Part shown: piece after piece, positions 16,397 through 26,226 of the stretch
Position numbering within the stretch: the stretch's first letter is position 1
How the letters are laid out: every line of letters begins with the position of its first letter
Source of the DNA: a bacterium
Lineage (GTDB): Bacteria; Patescibacteriota; Patescibacteriia; UBA9570
DNA: 37,584 nucleotides
NCBI GenBank assembly: GCA_030698395.1
Contig: JAUYKW010000011.1
Span: forward strand, 1 to 37,584
Reading direction: 5' to 3'
Made by a program: the position numbers and the translations under genes
Notes under the pieces: model-generated
The model's database searches: none
What the model saw: the letters and a program-made list of their open reading frames with translations, nothing else
Told to the model about the DNA's origin: nothing

Positions 16397-17112
16397 AAAA
16401 CTTTTGGAATTGGAGGCAAAGTTAATTTGTGTTGTGCGTTGCTATATAATTCCATAACTCTTTGAATATGTTGCGGGTTAAAACCTACCAACGGTTTTTT
16501 ACTTTCCATAGACATAAGAATATCATCTAGCTCGGTATATGTAAGTCCAAGTTCTTTTTCATCAGATTGTCCAGGGAGTAAGCCAGCAGAAGGCTTCTTG
16601 ATAATAATTTTTTCCGAAACACCAATTTGAGATGCTAATTCAAATACTTGAGTTTTATATAAGTTTCCAATTGGTAGAAGATCAACTCCTCCATCACCGT
16701 GTTTAGTAAAGTATCCAGTTAATAATTCTGATTTATTTCCTGTGCCTACGACTAATCCTCCGTAGCTAGCAGCATAAGCATATAACAAAGACATACGAAT
16801 TCGAGGTTGTAAGTTAGCGCTGACATTTTTTTTCTTTGCAATTGGAGTAGTTTTTTTATATTCGTCAATGATTGATTGAATATTAATGATTTTGGAATCA
16901 ATTTTTAATTCATTACAAACATTTAAAGCATCCTTTACATCACTTTTCTTAGATATGTTTGAAGGCAATATTAAACCTAAGATATTATTACTACCAATTG
17001 CTTCAGCAAGTAAATACGCCACGACTGTAGAATCTATACCACCGCTTAAACCAATAATTGCTTTTTTCCCTGCAAGATATTCTCGTAAGAAAATTATTAT
17101 TTGTTCTTTCAT
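16393..17112 (-). CDS. nadE: NH3-dependent NAD synthetase
   Basis: Amidates deamido-NAD (NaAD) to NAD with ATP and ammonia. 239 residues, only the PP-loop synthetase domain; no nitrilase-type glutaminase domain is attached, so free ammonia is expected as donor. The ATP pyrophosphatase loop GLSGGIDSTVVAY (SGGIDS at 23-28) and GTGNKSELLTGYFTKHGDGG are intact, as is KPSAGLLPGQSDEKELG. It overlaps nadM by 4 bases and follows dut by 12. The presence of NaAD amidation confirms that the route goes through nicotinate intermediates. Confidence 0.95.
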   Translation of the reverse strand: MKEQIIIFLREYLAGKKAIIGLSGGIDSTVVAYLLAEAIGSNNILGLILPSNISKKSDVKDALNVCNELKIDSKIINIQSIIDEYKKTTPIAKKKNVSANLQPRIRMSLLYAYAASYGGLVVGTGNKSELLTGYFTKHGDGGVDLLPIGNLYKTQVFELASQIGVSEKIIIKKPSAGLLPGQSDEKELGLTYTELDDILMSMESKKPLVGFNPQHIQRVMELYSNAQHKLTLPPIPKVL

Positions 17113-17124
17113 GAATATTCAATA

Positions 17125-17547
17125 TTAAATACCGGAACTACCAAATCCTTTATCTCCTCGATCGGAGCTAGATAGTGCTTCAGTTTCAATTATTTCTGGC
17201 GTTATTACAGGTTGAATTAACATTTGGGCAATTTTATTTCTAGTGCCGACTAAATATGGAGTGTCACTTAAATTGTGTACTAAAACATTTATTTCACCAC
17301 GATAACCAGCATCAATTACTCCAGCTAGAGTAGTAATGCCATTCTTCGTGGCTATGCCTGATTTATCCCAAATTAGTCCTACGTATCCTTCTGATATTGC
17401 TACAGCTATGCCCGTAGGAACGAGCACTCTACTGTGAGGTGGAATTTCGATTTCATTAGCTGAATATAAATCCATGCCAGCATCATGCTCATGAGCGTAG
17501 TTTGGTAGTGTTGCATTTTTTGAAAGCTTTTGTATTTCAATTTTCAT
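17125..17547 (-). CDS. dut: dUTP diphosphatase
   Basis: Hydrolyses dUTP to dUMP, keeping uracil out of DNA and feeding dTMP synthesis. 140 residues with all five trimeric dUTPase motifs: AGMDLYS (23-29), DKSGIATKNG (61-70, where many have RSGLA), GVIDAGYRGEI (76-86), KIAQMLI (105-111) and the flexible C-terminal RGDKGFGSSG (130-139). It overlaps the tmk stop by 4 bases. dCTP deaminase-type relatives are excluded by motif 3 and the C-terminal arm. Confidence 0.96.
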   Translation of the reverse strand: MKIEIQKLSKNATLPNYAHEHDAGMDLYSANEIEIPPHSRVLVPTGIAVAISEGYVGLIWDKSGIATKNGITTLAGVIDAGYRGEINVLVHNLSDTPYLVGTRNKIAQMLIQPVITPEIIETEALSSSDRGDKGFGSSGI

Positions 17548-18170
17548 AACAATTCACCAATTACTTTTTCTACTTGGCTCTGAACTTCATCCAGAGTTTG
17601 ATTTGCATTTATAGTAGTCCAATTATCTTCATTTTCAGCTAGTTTTTGAAAGTATGATCGAACTTTACTATGAAATATAATTGTTTCAGAATCGAACTTA
17701 CTCATTTCATGTTTAGGTTGATGTAACTTTCTTTGCATGCCAACTTCAGGATCGACATCTAGATATATTACAATATCTGGCTCAATATTATCTCTGCTAT
17801 ATTGTTCGGTAGCTTTAATAACTTCTTCGCCTGTAAGTCTGCGTGCACCAATTTGATAAGCAAATGTAGATCCAGTAAATCGATCACATAGTATAATTTT
17901 TTGTTCTGTTAATGCCGGCTTAATGACAGATTCAATATGTTCTGATCTATCTGCTAAAAATAAAAATAATTCACTTCTCGGATGAATATTATCTGCTTTT
18001 GAGTCTAGTAATAAATTTCTAATTTTTTTCCCAAGTTCAGATCCACCTGGTTCATGTGTTTGTAGAACAGTGTGATTTTTGTTCTCCAACCACTTAGCTG
18101 TACGCTGTACATGATTAGTTTTACCACTACCCTCTCCTCCTTCAAATACTATAAAAAGGCCTTTTGACAT
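17544..18170 (-). CDS. tmk: Thymidylate kinase
   Basis: Phosphorylates dTMP to dTDP. 208 residues. P-loop FEGGEGSGKT (9-18), HEPGGSELGKKIR, the DRFTGSTFAYQ motif (the usual DRY position reads DRF) and a LID with RKLHQPKHEMSKFD are seen. It begins the tmk-dut-nad operon; the gene before it (M23 peptidase) ends 18 bases upstream, and an extended -10 box lies within that gap. No Shine-Dalgarno sequence. Physical linkage of dTTP-supply genes to NAD synthesis is unusual but has no obvious mechanistic link. Confidence 0.95.
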   Translation of the reverse strand: MSKGLFIVFEGGEGSGKTNHVQRTAKWLENKNHTVLQTHEPGGSELGKKIRNLLLDSKADNIHPRSELFLFLADRSEHIESVIKPALTEQKIILCDRFTGSTFAYQIGARRLTGEEVIKATEQYSRDNIEPDIVIYLDVDPEVGMQRKLHQPKHEMSKFDSETIIFHSKVRSYFQKLAENEDNWTTINANQTLDEVQSQVEKVIGELL

Positions 18171-18176
18171 GCGACT

Positions 18177-18185
18177 ACTATATCA
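18177..18185 (-). promoter_or_regulatory. Extended -10 box directly before tmk
   Basis: TGATATAGT on the minus strand ends 6 bases before the tmk ATG (18170), which predicts a leaderless transcript. At 17 bases upstream TTGCTG (18205-18200, inside the end of the M23 gene) may serve as a weak -35 box. The wider context TGATATAGTAGT is shared with the M23 gene and the pyr leader. Confidence 0.5.
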
Positions 18186-18188
18186 GAT

Positions 18189-19967
18189 TTATTTCCATCC
18201 AGCAACGCGACTTCCACCTTCATAATCAGCCTCATATGCGCGTTGATTGAATAAAACAGTCTTGTCAGCGTCTGTTCTGTAAACTTTAACCCAGGACTCA
18301 CCTTGAGATGCTTGACTCATCACTATCTCATCACTAAAAGGTTCCTCGTCCCATTCTAATGTACTAACATCAACACTGCCCTTGAACTCTGTACCAAATG
18401 GGTAAATTGAGATGCCTGTTTTTTCCCCTCGTCCGGTAAATACTCTTACTCTGCCGACGCGCTGACTTTCCGAACCGACTACAATTTCAGCCTTACCATC
18501 ACCATTAATATCTCCGGCTGTAACATTAGCGCCTCCTTTGAATTTTTCTTTGAACGGTTTAAATCTTTTAATCACCCTAGAGCCATCACCTTTTATAGTG
18601 GCAATCCGAGTTTTAGCACCTGATCTAGTACCAACAATAGCTTCATCAATGCCGTCGTTATTAATATCTCCAGTTGCCACATCTAAACCAGAAGTAATCT
18701 CACCATTAAATGGAGTAATTTCCCAAATTAATTCACCATTTCTTTTAAATGCCTTTACTTTTGCTTGCTGTTTTTTACCAGAACCAACAATAATTTCTGC
18801 TTGTCCATCACCGTTAATATCGCCAAGCGCAATTCTTGCTGCACCCTTGGAAAAGGCTGTAAAAGAATTTAGTAAGAGACCACTTGTAGTAGTTATTTTC
18901 ACAATACTTTTTGTGCTTGTTGATCCATTTATGCTTGCTAGTTCCGATGAGCTATCTCCATTAATATCGCCAACTGCAATATCCCCGCCCTTGGACCAGG
19001 TGTCAGAAAAAGGCAAGAAGTTACTCAGTACATCATTTCCGATTGACCATTGCAATATTTGCCCAGAGCTTTCTTTGCCTTTCATAGTGATGAAAGCAGG
19101 AACGTTGAAACGTTTAGCGTTTTTTGTAATTGTATTAGTATTGGTATTTTTGTTATTAAAATAATCTCTTACAACTGCAGTTATTATTACGTTGCCATCT
19201 GCTAAATCGTGCATATCTAAAGTGGCTGTATTAACTCCAGATGAAATGGCTGCATCACTTAGTGTTTGCCAAGTCTCACCATCATCGTCACTCGCTTTGT
19301 ATTTTATACTTTTAACTCCACTACCAATGTCTCGAGCTGTTGTAGAAATTTCAAGATTATCTCCAACTGTTTTTCCTTCAATTAAATCCCATGATATTTT
19401 TGGATCCCAGTTATCACTTGTTAAGTGAGTTGGAATATATAACGCTGGATCATACCAATCATTTTGTATATTTACATCTCTGACATGTCCATAATATATC
19501 CATATATTAGAATATGGTTGCTTATGAATTCCAAAGTGGAGATGAACATTCCAACCACCATTTTCATAAGGTTCACCGAGCACACCAATAACATCTCCAG
19601 CCTTAACATGTTGGCCAGGATACACTCGGACATCGCTTGGTCTTAAATGTCCATACAAAGTAACATTACGATCTTCTTTTTCTGGTTGATGTTCTATTAA
19701 AACTACTAGACCAAATCGGCTTCTAACTTTTGCTTCCTTAACAATTCCATCTGCAGCCGCATAAACAGGATCTCCTGCATTTAGTTCATATCCTGCATCT
19801 ATTCCCATGTGGTATACTCCTTTGCTAATTTCTTCACCATGAACTTCTTTAATTGTCCAAGAATCAAGTGGATAAATATAGTTCGTTAGTCCAAATGCAA
19901 CTTTTGGAAAAAATAGTAACAAGATTCCAATGACGATAAATTTGTTGCTGAATGCATGATATTTCAT
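18189..19967 (-). CDS. Exported M23-family peptidase with FG-GAP repeats
   Basis: 592 residues. A signal peptide is apparent (charged start, hydrophobic IVIGILLLFFPKVAFG at about 11-26). The M23 (LytM) domain, about 30-180, carries HMGID (H53, D57) and HLHFG (H142, H144), the zinc ligands of active endopeptidases, so it probably cleaves peptidoglycan cross-links. An Ig-like stretch (about 190-275) follows. Four FG-GAP/VCBS-type repeats come next, with Ca-binding GDINGD-like cores at 333, 382, 433 and 485, probably a beta-propeller-like binding region. There is no obvious sortase or membrane anchor at the C-terminus (ends GGSRVAGWK), so it may be released or held at the surface by the repeats. 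It has its own promoter box and is 18 bases from tmk. Confidence 0.88.
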   Translation of the reverse strand: MKYHAFSNKFIVIGILLLFFPKVAFGLTNYIYPLDSWTIKEVHGEEISKGVYHMGIDAGYELNAGDPVYAAADGIVKEAKVRSRFGLVVLIEHQPEKEDRNVTLYGHLRPSDVRVYPGQHVKAGDVIGVLGEPYENGGWNVHLHFGIHKQPYSNIWIYYGHVRDVNIQNDWYDPALYIPTHLTSDNWDPKISWDLIEGKTVGDNLEISTTARDIGSGVKSIKYKASDDDGETWQTLSDAAISSGVNTATLDMHDLADGNVIITAVVRDYFNNKNTNTNTITKNAKRFNVPAFITMKGKESSGQILQWSIGNDVLSNFLPFSDTWSKGGDIAVGDINGDSSSELASINGSTSTKSIVKITTTSGLLLNSFTAFSKGAARIALGDINGDGQAEIIVGSGKKQQAKVKAFKRNGELIWEITPFNGEITSGLDVATGDINNDGIDEAIVGTRSGAKTRIATIKGDGSRVIKRFKPFKEKFKGGANVTAGDINGDGKAEIVVGSESQRVGRVRVFTGRGEKTGISIYPFGTEFKGSVDVSTLEWDEEPFSDEIVMSQASQGESWVKVYRTDADKTVLFNQRAYEADYEGGSRVAGWK

Positions 19968-19973
19968 AGAACT

Positions 19974-19982
19974 ATTATATCA
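19974..19982 (-). promoter_or_regulatory. Extended -10 box directly before the M23 peptidase gene
   Basis: TGATATAAT on the minus strand (perfect TATAAT plus TG extension) ends 6 bases before the ATG at 19967, predicting a leaderless transcript. No matching -35 hexamer. Confidence 0.55.
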
Positions 19983-19999
19983 CAAATCAACCAGCACTA

Positions 20000-20558
20000 T
20001 TATGAGGATAACACTATTAATAAAGCGCCAATAATAATTATGAAAGTACCAATAAAACGTCGTTTGGACTCTTTTTCTTTTAGTAGTAATGCTGCAAGTA
20101 TTACTACAATAACTGGTCGTAATTGACCAAGTCCTGTAATTTGATAAACGAATCCTAGGCTAAGTGCATAAAAGTACGCTGTCCATCCTGTGGCTGAAGC
20201 GAGGCTTCTAACGAACAGGGCGCCAGAGAGTTTAACTGAGGAGAGCTGTCGTTTTAGTTTGAATAAGTGAGTTCGTCTAAATGTTAGTGCAGCAAAAATA
20301 AAAAAGAGATGAGCCAATTAAACTTATCACACCAGATAATAATCCCCATTTAATAGTAGTAATATTGAAGGAATCTATGCCCTCTAATAAGAAAATTGCA
20401 AAAATTCCTGTTATTATAGTTCCAAGAGTAGTTGCGAAAGCGGGATATGCAATGGGATGAGCATTTAGCTCATTTAAAAACTTGCGATCAGCAAGATTAA
20501 TAAAAGAGAAAGCAATCGTGGAGATTAATCCAAGAATTACCCAGCCTGGTGATATCAT
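20000..20558 (-). pseudogene. EamA/DMT-type transporter, frameshifted
   Basis: Two overlapping frames together make one protein. Frame one runs from the ATG at 20558 (MISPGWVILGLISTIAFSF) and stops at 20277. Frame two continues with FIFAALTFRRTHLFKL and ends at 20000. Removing one base from the run of six A at 20300-20305 (plus strand) joins them into about 185 residues with roughly six hydrophobic helices. The C-terminal part (ALFVRSLASATGWTAYFYALSLG, ITGLGQLRPVIVVILAAL and a last helix) looks like the last three helices of an EamA domain. Full DMT exporters have 10 helices and about 300 residues, so an internal deletion is also possible. A sequencing or assembly error, or slippage at the homopolymer, are alternatives. 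It overlaps the upstream kinase gene by 4 bases. Confidence 0.65.
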
Positions 20559-21088
20559 TCAGTAATCGCTTGTAGTTGATTATAATAATCTTCAAGCGAA
20601 CCTCTATTTGTGATTGTATAATCAGCTAGCTTAGCGAGTTCTAATATTTCAATTTCTGTTTTATCAGTTTCTCTTTGTTTAAATTCATCAAAAGTCATTG
20701 CAGATTCATCGGCCTTTTCAGATCTGTCTTTCATACGTTTAAATCTTACTTCCATAGGAACTGAAACATAAACCAATTTAAAATTTGGAAGCTTTTTAAG
20801 CAATTCGTACTCTGCAAGATATCGCATACCATCTACAATTTGTATTTTGGAATTGTCTTTCTTTATATCTTCTACTAATACTTGAGCAAGTACATCATCT
20901 CCGTAAACTTTTCGCAGAGCAATACCAAGATCAACAAGATTTTTTCTGGATGTATCTTTATGAAGACGTTCTAGAATATCAAACAAAACTTGTGAGAAGC
21001 GGAATTTCTTAGCGTCTTTTTCATTAGCAAAATAGTCCGATGCTGTTCCTTTGCCGGATAGTTTTTCACCTGTTAGAGCAATTAACAT
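20555..21088 (-). CDS. P-loop nucleotide kinase-like protein
   Basis: 177 residues of the P-loop kinase superfamily, similar in layout to dephospho-CoA kinase or (d)NMP kinases. Walker A is TGEKLSGKGTASDYF (residues 6-20). A strand IQIVDGMRYLAEYELL may carry the acceptor-site Asp/Arg. VYVSVPMEVRFKRMKDRSEK is the LID-like, arginine-rich segment, followed by ADYTITNRGSLEDYYNQL, a typical C-terminal strand-helix of CoaE-like proteins. The position 2 bases after a dCMP deaminase gene favours a nucleotide substrate, but this is inference. CoaE proper usually has about 200 residues and a HRVW motif that I do not see. Confidence 0.6.
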   Translation of the reverse strand: MLIALTGEKLSGKGTASDYFANEKDAKKFRFSQVLFDILERLHKDTSRKNLVDLGIALRKVYGDDVLAQVLVEDIKKDNSKIQIVDGMRYLAEYELLKKLPNFKLVYVSVPMEVRFKRMKDRSEKADESAMTFDEFKQRETDKTEIEILELAKLADYTITNRGSLEDYYNQLQAITE

Positions 21089-21090
21089 AC

Positions 21091-21540
21091 TTATGTAATG
21101 TTTTTCTCTTCCCCGTTTTCTATAATCGTGAGCTTTACTCCCGCTTGAGAGAACATTTCTACTATAGAGTCATCTCGATAAAAATTTTGAGCAACAACTC
21201 GAACAATATGTGCATTCAGAATAATCTTTGTACATATTTTACATGGACTGTGAGTGGTATACAAAGTTGCTCCTTTTGTTGAACTACCATGCACAGCTGC
21301 TTGAATAATAGCGTTTTGTTCAGCATGAGTAGTACGAATACAGTGATCGTTTTCCATGAGGTGTCCAGCATCATCACAATGAGGTAGACCATGTGGTGCG
21401 CCATTGTAACCGGTAGAAATGAGATATTTATTCATTACCAGAACTGCTCCAATATGAGCACGGTCACAAGTTGCTCGAGTTGCGACCACATTCGCTATGT
21501 CGAGAAAATATTTATCAAGTTGTGGGCGAGAATCTTCCAT
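21091..21540 (-). CDS. dCMP deaminase
   Basis: Zinc enzyme that converts dCMP to dUMP for thymidylate synthesis. 149 residues. It has the cytidine/deoxycytidylate deaminase zinc signature HAEQNAI (H72, E74) and SPCKIC (C100, C103), plus STGYNGAPHGLPHC and DHCIRTTHAE, which are typical of the dCMP deaminase/ComEB branch. It starts 3 bases after the rplA stop, so it is translated from the ribosomal protein operon. Together with dut and tmk elsewhere in the window it contributes to dTTP supply. Confidence 0.92.
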   Translation of the reverse strand: MEDSRPQLDKYFLDIANVVATRATCDRAHIGAVLVMNKYLISTGYNGAPHGLPHCDDAGHLMENDHCIRTTHAEQNAIIQAAVHGSSTKGATLYTTHSPCKICTKIILNAHIVRVVAQNFYRDDSIVEMFSQAGVKLTIIENGEEKNIT

Positions 21541-21543
21541 ATT

Positions 21544-22227
21544 TTATGCTACTGATATTGGTATTCCTGGTCCCATTGTTGATGATAGAGTTGTGTTTTG
21601 CATGTAAATACCCTTTGCAGTACTTGGTTTCGCTTTTCTAATGGCTTCAATGGCATTATTGATATTTTCTATCAACTGTGATGTTTCAAATGAAACTTTT
21701 CCTATACCTAAATGAACATTACCGGTGTCATCATTTCTAAAGTTTACTTTTCCAGCCTTTAATGCTTGAATCATCTTTGTCACGTCAGTACCAACTGTTT
21801 CATTCTTTGGATTTGGCATTAATCCTTTTTGTCCTAATATTCTTGCAATTGGACCAACTTGTTTCATCATATCTGGAGTCGCAATCGCAACTTCAAAATC
21901 TACTTTTCCGGTTTGTTTAATTTTGTCTATTTCTTCTTTAGTTCCAATAAAGTCAGCGCCAGCTTCCTTTGCTTCTGCTTCTTGGTTGGAATTCACAAAT
22001 GCCATTATTTTGACTGTTTTACCAGTTCCGTGTGGTAGTTGTACAGATCCTCTAACAATTTGATCTGACTTTTTTGCATTGATTCCTAATTTAATGTGAA
22101 GTTCGATACTACCATCAAATTTTGTTGGTTGTTCTTTTAATAGATCTACTGCTTCAGCAATACTATACTGAGATCCTCCAGTAATTTTTGCTTGTAGTTC
22201 TTTGTATCTTTTTGATCTTTTTACCAT
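21544..22227 (-). CDS. rplA: 50S ribosomal protein L1
   Basis: Binds 23S rRNA at the L1 stalk and in other bacteria represses its own operon. 227 residues, full length: YSIAEAVDLLKEQPTKFDGSIELHIKLG, GTDVTKMIQALKAGKVNFRNDDTGNVH and the C-terminal TLSSTMGPGIPI signature. It starts 4 bases after rplK. The genes that normally follow (rplJ, rplL) are not here; a dCMP deaminase gene follows instead. No Shine-Dalgarno site before the ATG. Confidence 0.97.
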   Translation of the reverse strand: MVKRSKRYKELQAKITGGSQYSIAEAVDLLKEQPTKFDGSIELHIKLGINAKKSDQIVRGSVQLPHGTGKTVKIMAFVNSNQEAEAKEAGADFIGTKEEIDKIKQTGKVDFEVAIATPDMMKQVGPIARILGQKGLMPNPKNETVGTDVTKMIQALKAGKVNFRNDDTGNVHLGIGKVSFETSQLIENINNAIEAIRKAKPSTAKGIYMQNTTLSSTMGPGIPISVA

Positions 22228-22231
22228 ATAT

Positions 22232-22654
22232 TTATTCTACTGTAAGGCCCATTTGGCGGGCTGTTCCTTCAATAATTTTCATAGCTGCTTCTATGTCGTT
22301 CGCATTTAAGTCTGGCATTTTTTGTTCCGCTATTTCCTTAATTTGGTCCTTTGTTACTTTACCAACCTTTTCCTTTAGTGGATTGCCAGATCCTTTAGAG
22401 ATACCTGCAATTTTTTTAAGCAATTCTGCAGCTGGAGGTGTTTTTACGATAAAATCGAAAGTTCTATCTTCATAAACATTAATTACAACTGGCAATATAT
22501 TACCTCTTTCATCTTTAGTTTTGTCGTTGAATGCTGTACAAAATTCCTGGATGTTCAATCCATGCTGTCCTAGTGCAGGCCCTACTGGTGGCGCTGGATT
22601 AGCCTGACCGGCTGGAATTTGTAGTTTGATGATTGTTTTTACTTTCTTTGCCAT
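22232..22654 (-). CDS. rplK: 50S ribosomal protein L11
   Basis: Forms the GTPase-associated centre with 23S rRNA and is needed for stringent-factor sensing in relatives. 140 residues, standard. The N-terminal [21 protein letters not shown] and the C-terminal rRNA-binding [22 protein letters not shown] segments are conserved. Located between nusG and rplA with 4-base gaps, in the usual bacterial order. Confidence 0.98.
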   Translation of the reverse strand: MAKKVKTIIKLQIPAGQANPAPPVGPALGQHGLNIQEFCTAFNDKTKDERGNILPVVINVYEDRTFDFIVKTPPAAELLKKIAGISKGSGNPLKEKVGKVTKDQIKEIAEQKMPDLNANDIEAAMKIIEGTARQMGLTVE

Positions 22655-22658
22655 ATAC

Positions 22659-23204
22659 TTATATTTTTTTAACTTGCAATGGATCTAATTCTACTGGTGT
22701 TTCGCGTCCAAACATTGACACTAAGACTTTTACTTTTCCTCTTACGTCGTCAACATCAGATACCTTTCCTTCCATGTCTTTGAATGGACCATCAATGATT
22801 CTGATAGGATCACCTTTATCGAAATCCATTTTCATACTAGGTTGTTCAATACCCATTCGTCTTTGTAATTCCTTTACCTCCTCTTCTGATATTGGTGTTG
22901 GTGTTGTTCCCGATCCTACAAATCCGGTTACATTAGGTGTGTTTCTAACTACATACCAGGAATCATCGGTTACAATCATCTCTACAAGTACGTAACCAGG
23001 AAATATTTTTTCAGTAACTACTTTCCTTTTTCCGTTTTTAATTTTAATCTTTTTTTCTGTTGGAACTAATACACTGAATATTTTGTCCTCCATATCCATG
23101 GATTCTATTCTTTGCTGAAGATTTTCGGTTACATTTTCTTCATATCCGGAGTACGTATGTAATACATACCATCTTCTGCCCTGATTTCCTGTTTGTTTTG
23201 GCAT
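22659..23204 (-). CDS. nusG: Transcription termination/antitermination factor NusG
   Basis: Binds RNA polymerase and couples it to the ribosome or Rho. 181 residues: NGN domain opening [20 protein letters not shown] with the FPGYVLVEM motif, then [12 protein letters not shown], and a KOW domain with [18 protein letters not shown]. No inserted domain. It lies 4 bases upstream of rplK and 12 downstream of secE. Confidence 0.97.
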   Translation of the reverse strand: MPKQTGNQGRRWYVLHTYSGYEENVTENLQQRIESMDMEDKIFSVLVPTEKKIKIKNGKRKVVTEKIFPGYVLVEMIVTDDSWYVVRNTPNVTGFVGSGTTPTPISEEEVKELQRRMGIEQPSMKMDFDKGDPIRIIDGPFKDMEGKVSDVDDVRGKVKVLVSMFGRETPVELDPLQVKKI

Positions 23205-23216
23205 ATAATATTATAT

Positions 23217-23474
23217 TTATGTTAGTGAAATAAGGTACGTTAGGCCTTGATTGAATCCGTAATCAAGAACACCTAGAAATCCAGCAACTAAGACGCTGAA
23301 TATTATTACAATACCAGTACTTCTAATGGCATCTTTTCTTGTTGGCCACTTAACTTTTTTTAACTCTTTGTAAGAATTCTTAACATATTTGACTAACGAG
23401 AATCTTTCTTTAGTTTCCAGCGGTGTTTGCTTAGCACTTTCTTGTGAGTCTTGTGTTGTTTCTTCTTTGTTCAT
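23217..23474 (-). CDS. secE: Preprotein translocase subunit SecE
   Basis: Membrane subunit of the SecYEG channel. 85 residues, the short single-helix form. A polar N-terminal stretch is followed by the conserved VKYVKNSYKELKKVKWPTRKDA amphipathic region and one membrane helix (about IVIIFSVLVAGFLGVLDYGF). First gene of the secE-nusG-rplK-rplA-deaminase-kinase-transporter operon, with a strong promoter just upstream. Confidence 0.96.
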   Translation of the reverse strand: MNKEETTQDSQESAKQTPLETKERFSLVKYVKNSYKELKKVKWPTRKDAIRSTGIVIIFSVLVAGFLGVLDYGFNQGLTYLISLT

Positions 23475-23485
23475 GAAAGTATATT

Positions 23486-23504
23486 AAAAAGGCCTTTCTT
23501 GGCC
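23486..23504 (-). promoter_or_regulatory. Small hairpin with U-run in the secE leader
   Basis: On the minus strand GGCC-AAGAAA-GGCC followed by five T, between the secE promoter and its ATG. The stem has only 4 bp, so termination would be weak. It may be an attenuation or pausing element or chance. Confidence 0.3.
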
Positions 23505-23514
23505 ATCTGTACAT

Positions 23515-23544
23515 ATAATATACTAAAGTTATTTTCTTTGTCAA
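23515..23544 (-). promoter_or_regulatory. Promoter of the secE-nusG-rpl operon
   Basis: On the minus strand a perfect TTGACA (23544-23539), an 18-base spacer and TATTAT (23520-23515); TATATT at 16 bases is an alternative. Start of transcription near 23508, about 35 bases before the secE ATG. It lies in the short gap after the DUF46 gene. Confidence 0.75.
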
Positions 23545-23548
23545 ATCC

Positions 23549-24078
23549 CTACCAGGGATTATCCTTTAACTTTAGTCGGAAACCAATTTGATTAACGATT
23601 AAGTGCAATATAATACCACCTATAATGATCATTAACCAGCTTGGAATGGTTATTTTTGCAAACATTGTTAAAACAATTCCAGAGCCTAGTAAAAAGTCTA
23701 TTTGATCAAAAGGAAACCAGCGTGTACCAGGTTTATGATGGAAGCGTCTTTTGAAAAAACTTTTAATTAAATCTCCAAATATTGCACCGGCAGCAAATAA
23801 AAAACCGAACCACCAAGCAAATTCACTATAATTATAAGCGGATATTTCTTGAAATTCAGTCATATTTAATCCTAGGTATCTTTGGAGAACAAAAAATAAT
23901 CCACCACTGATAATTGCCACTACTAATCCACGCCATGTTTTATGGTTCCCAAATAATTTTTTATTAATTGGGTACGCCAAACTCTTGAATGAGTTTCTAA
24001 AAAGAACCGGTGCCATGTTTGCCAATCCTGCCGGAAGGAAAAACCAAGTTAGTTTTCCGAACCAGACTACCCAATACA

Positions 24079-24079
<1 letters not shown>
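23549..24079 (-). CDS. CDP-archaeol synthase-like (DUF46/CarS family) membrane protein
   Basis: 176 residues, about four to five membrane helices. Family motifs in order: LPAGLANMAPVL (15-26), GNHKTWRG (44-51), GDLIKSFFKRR (102-112) and PGTRWFPFDQIDF (117-129). In archaea this family transfers CMP from CTP to the unsaturated archaetidic acid precursor to make CDP-archaeol. Bacterial members exist, but their lipid substrate is not established, so CTP-dependent activation of a phospholipid precursor is the reasonable inference. The start overlaps the gyrB stop by one base, so it is translated from the gyrB transcript. Confidence 0.85.
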
Positions 24080-26139
<2,060 letters not shown>

Positions 26140-26159
26140 TTATATATACAATTACGTGT

Positions 26160-26188
26160 AGTGTACCATACTCCTGAACAGTACTCAA
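26160..26188 (-). promoter_or_regulatory. Promoter of gyrB
   Basis: On the minus strand TTGAGT (26188-26183), a 17-base spacer ending in TGG and TACACT (26165-26160). It has both a -35 box and an extended -10. The predicted leader is about 20 bases with no Shine-Dalgarno sequence. Confidence 0.65.
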
Positions 26189-26226
26189 GTGAAAATAATT
26201 ACTTTTTTTGCTAATTTTAGGTAAAT

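Noticed and set aside
20277-20317. Programmed +1 frameshift in the EamA-type gene
   Set aside because: No known stimulatory element is visible and the family does not use recoding; mutation or a base-call error is simpler, though not excluded.
21216-21404. Minus-strand frame of 62 codons within the dCMP deaminase gene
   Set aside because: Same strand but a different frame inside a full-length gene with intact zinc motifs.
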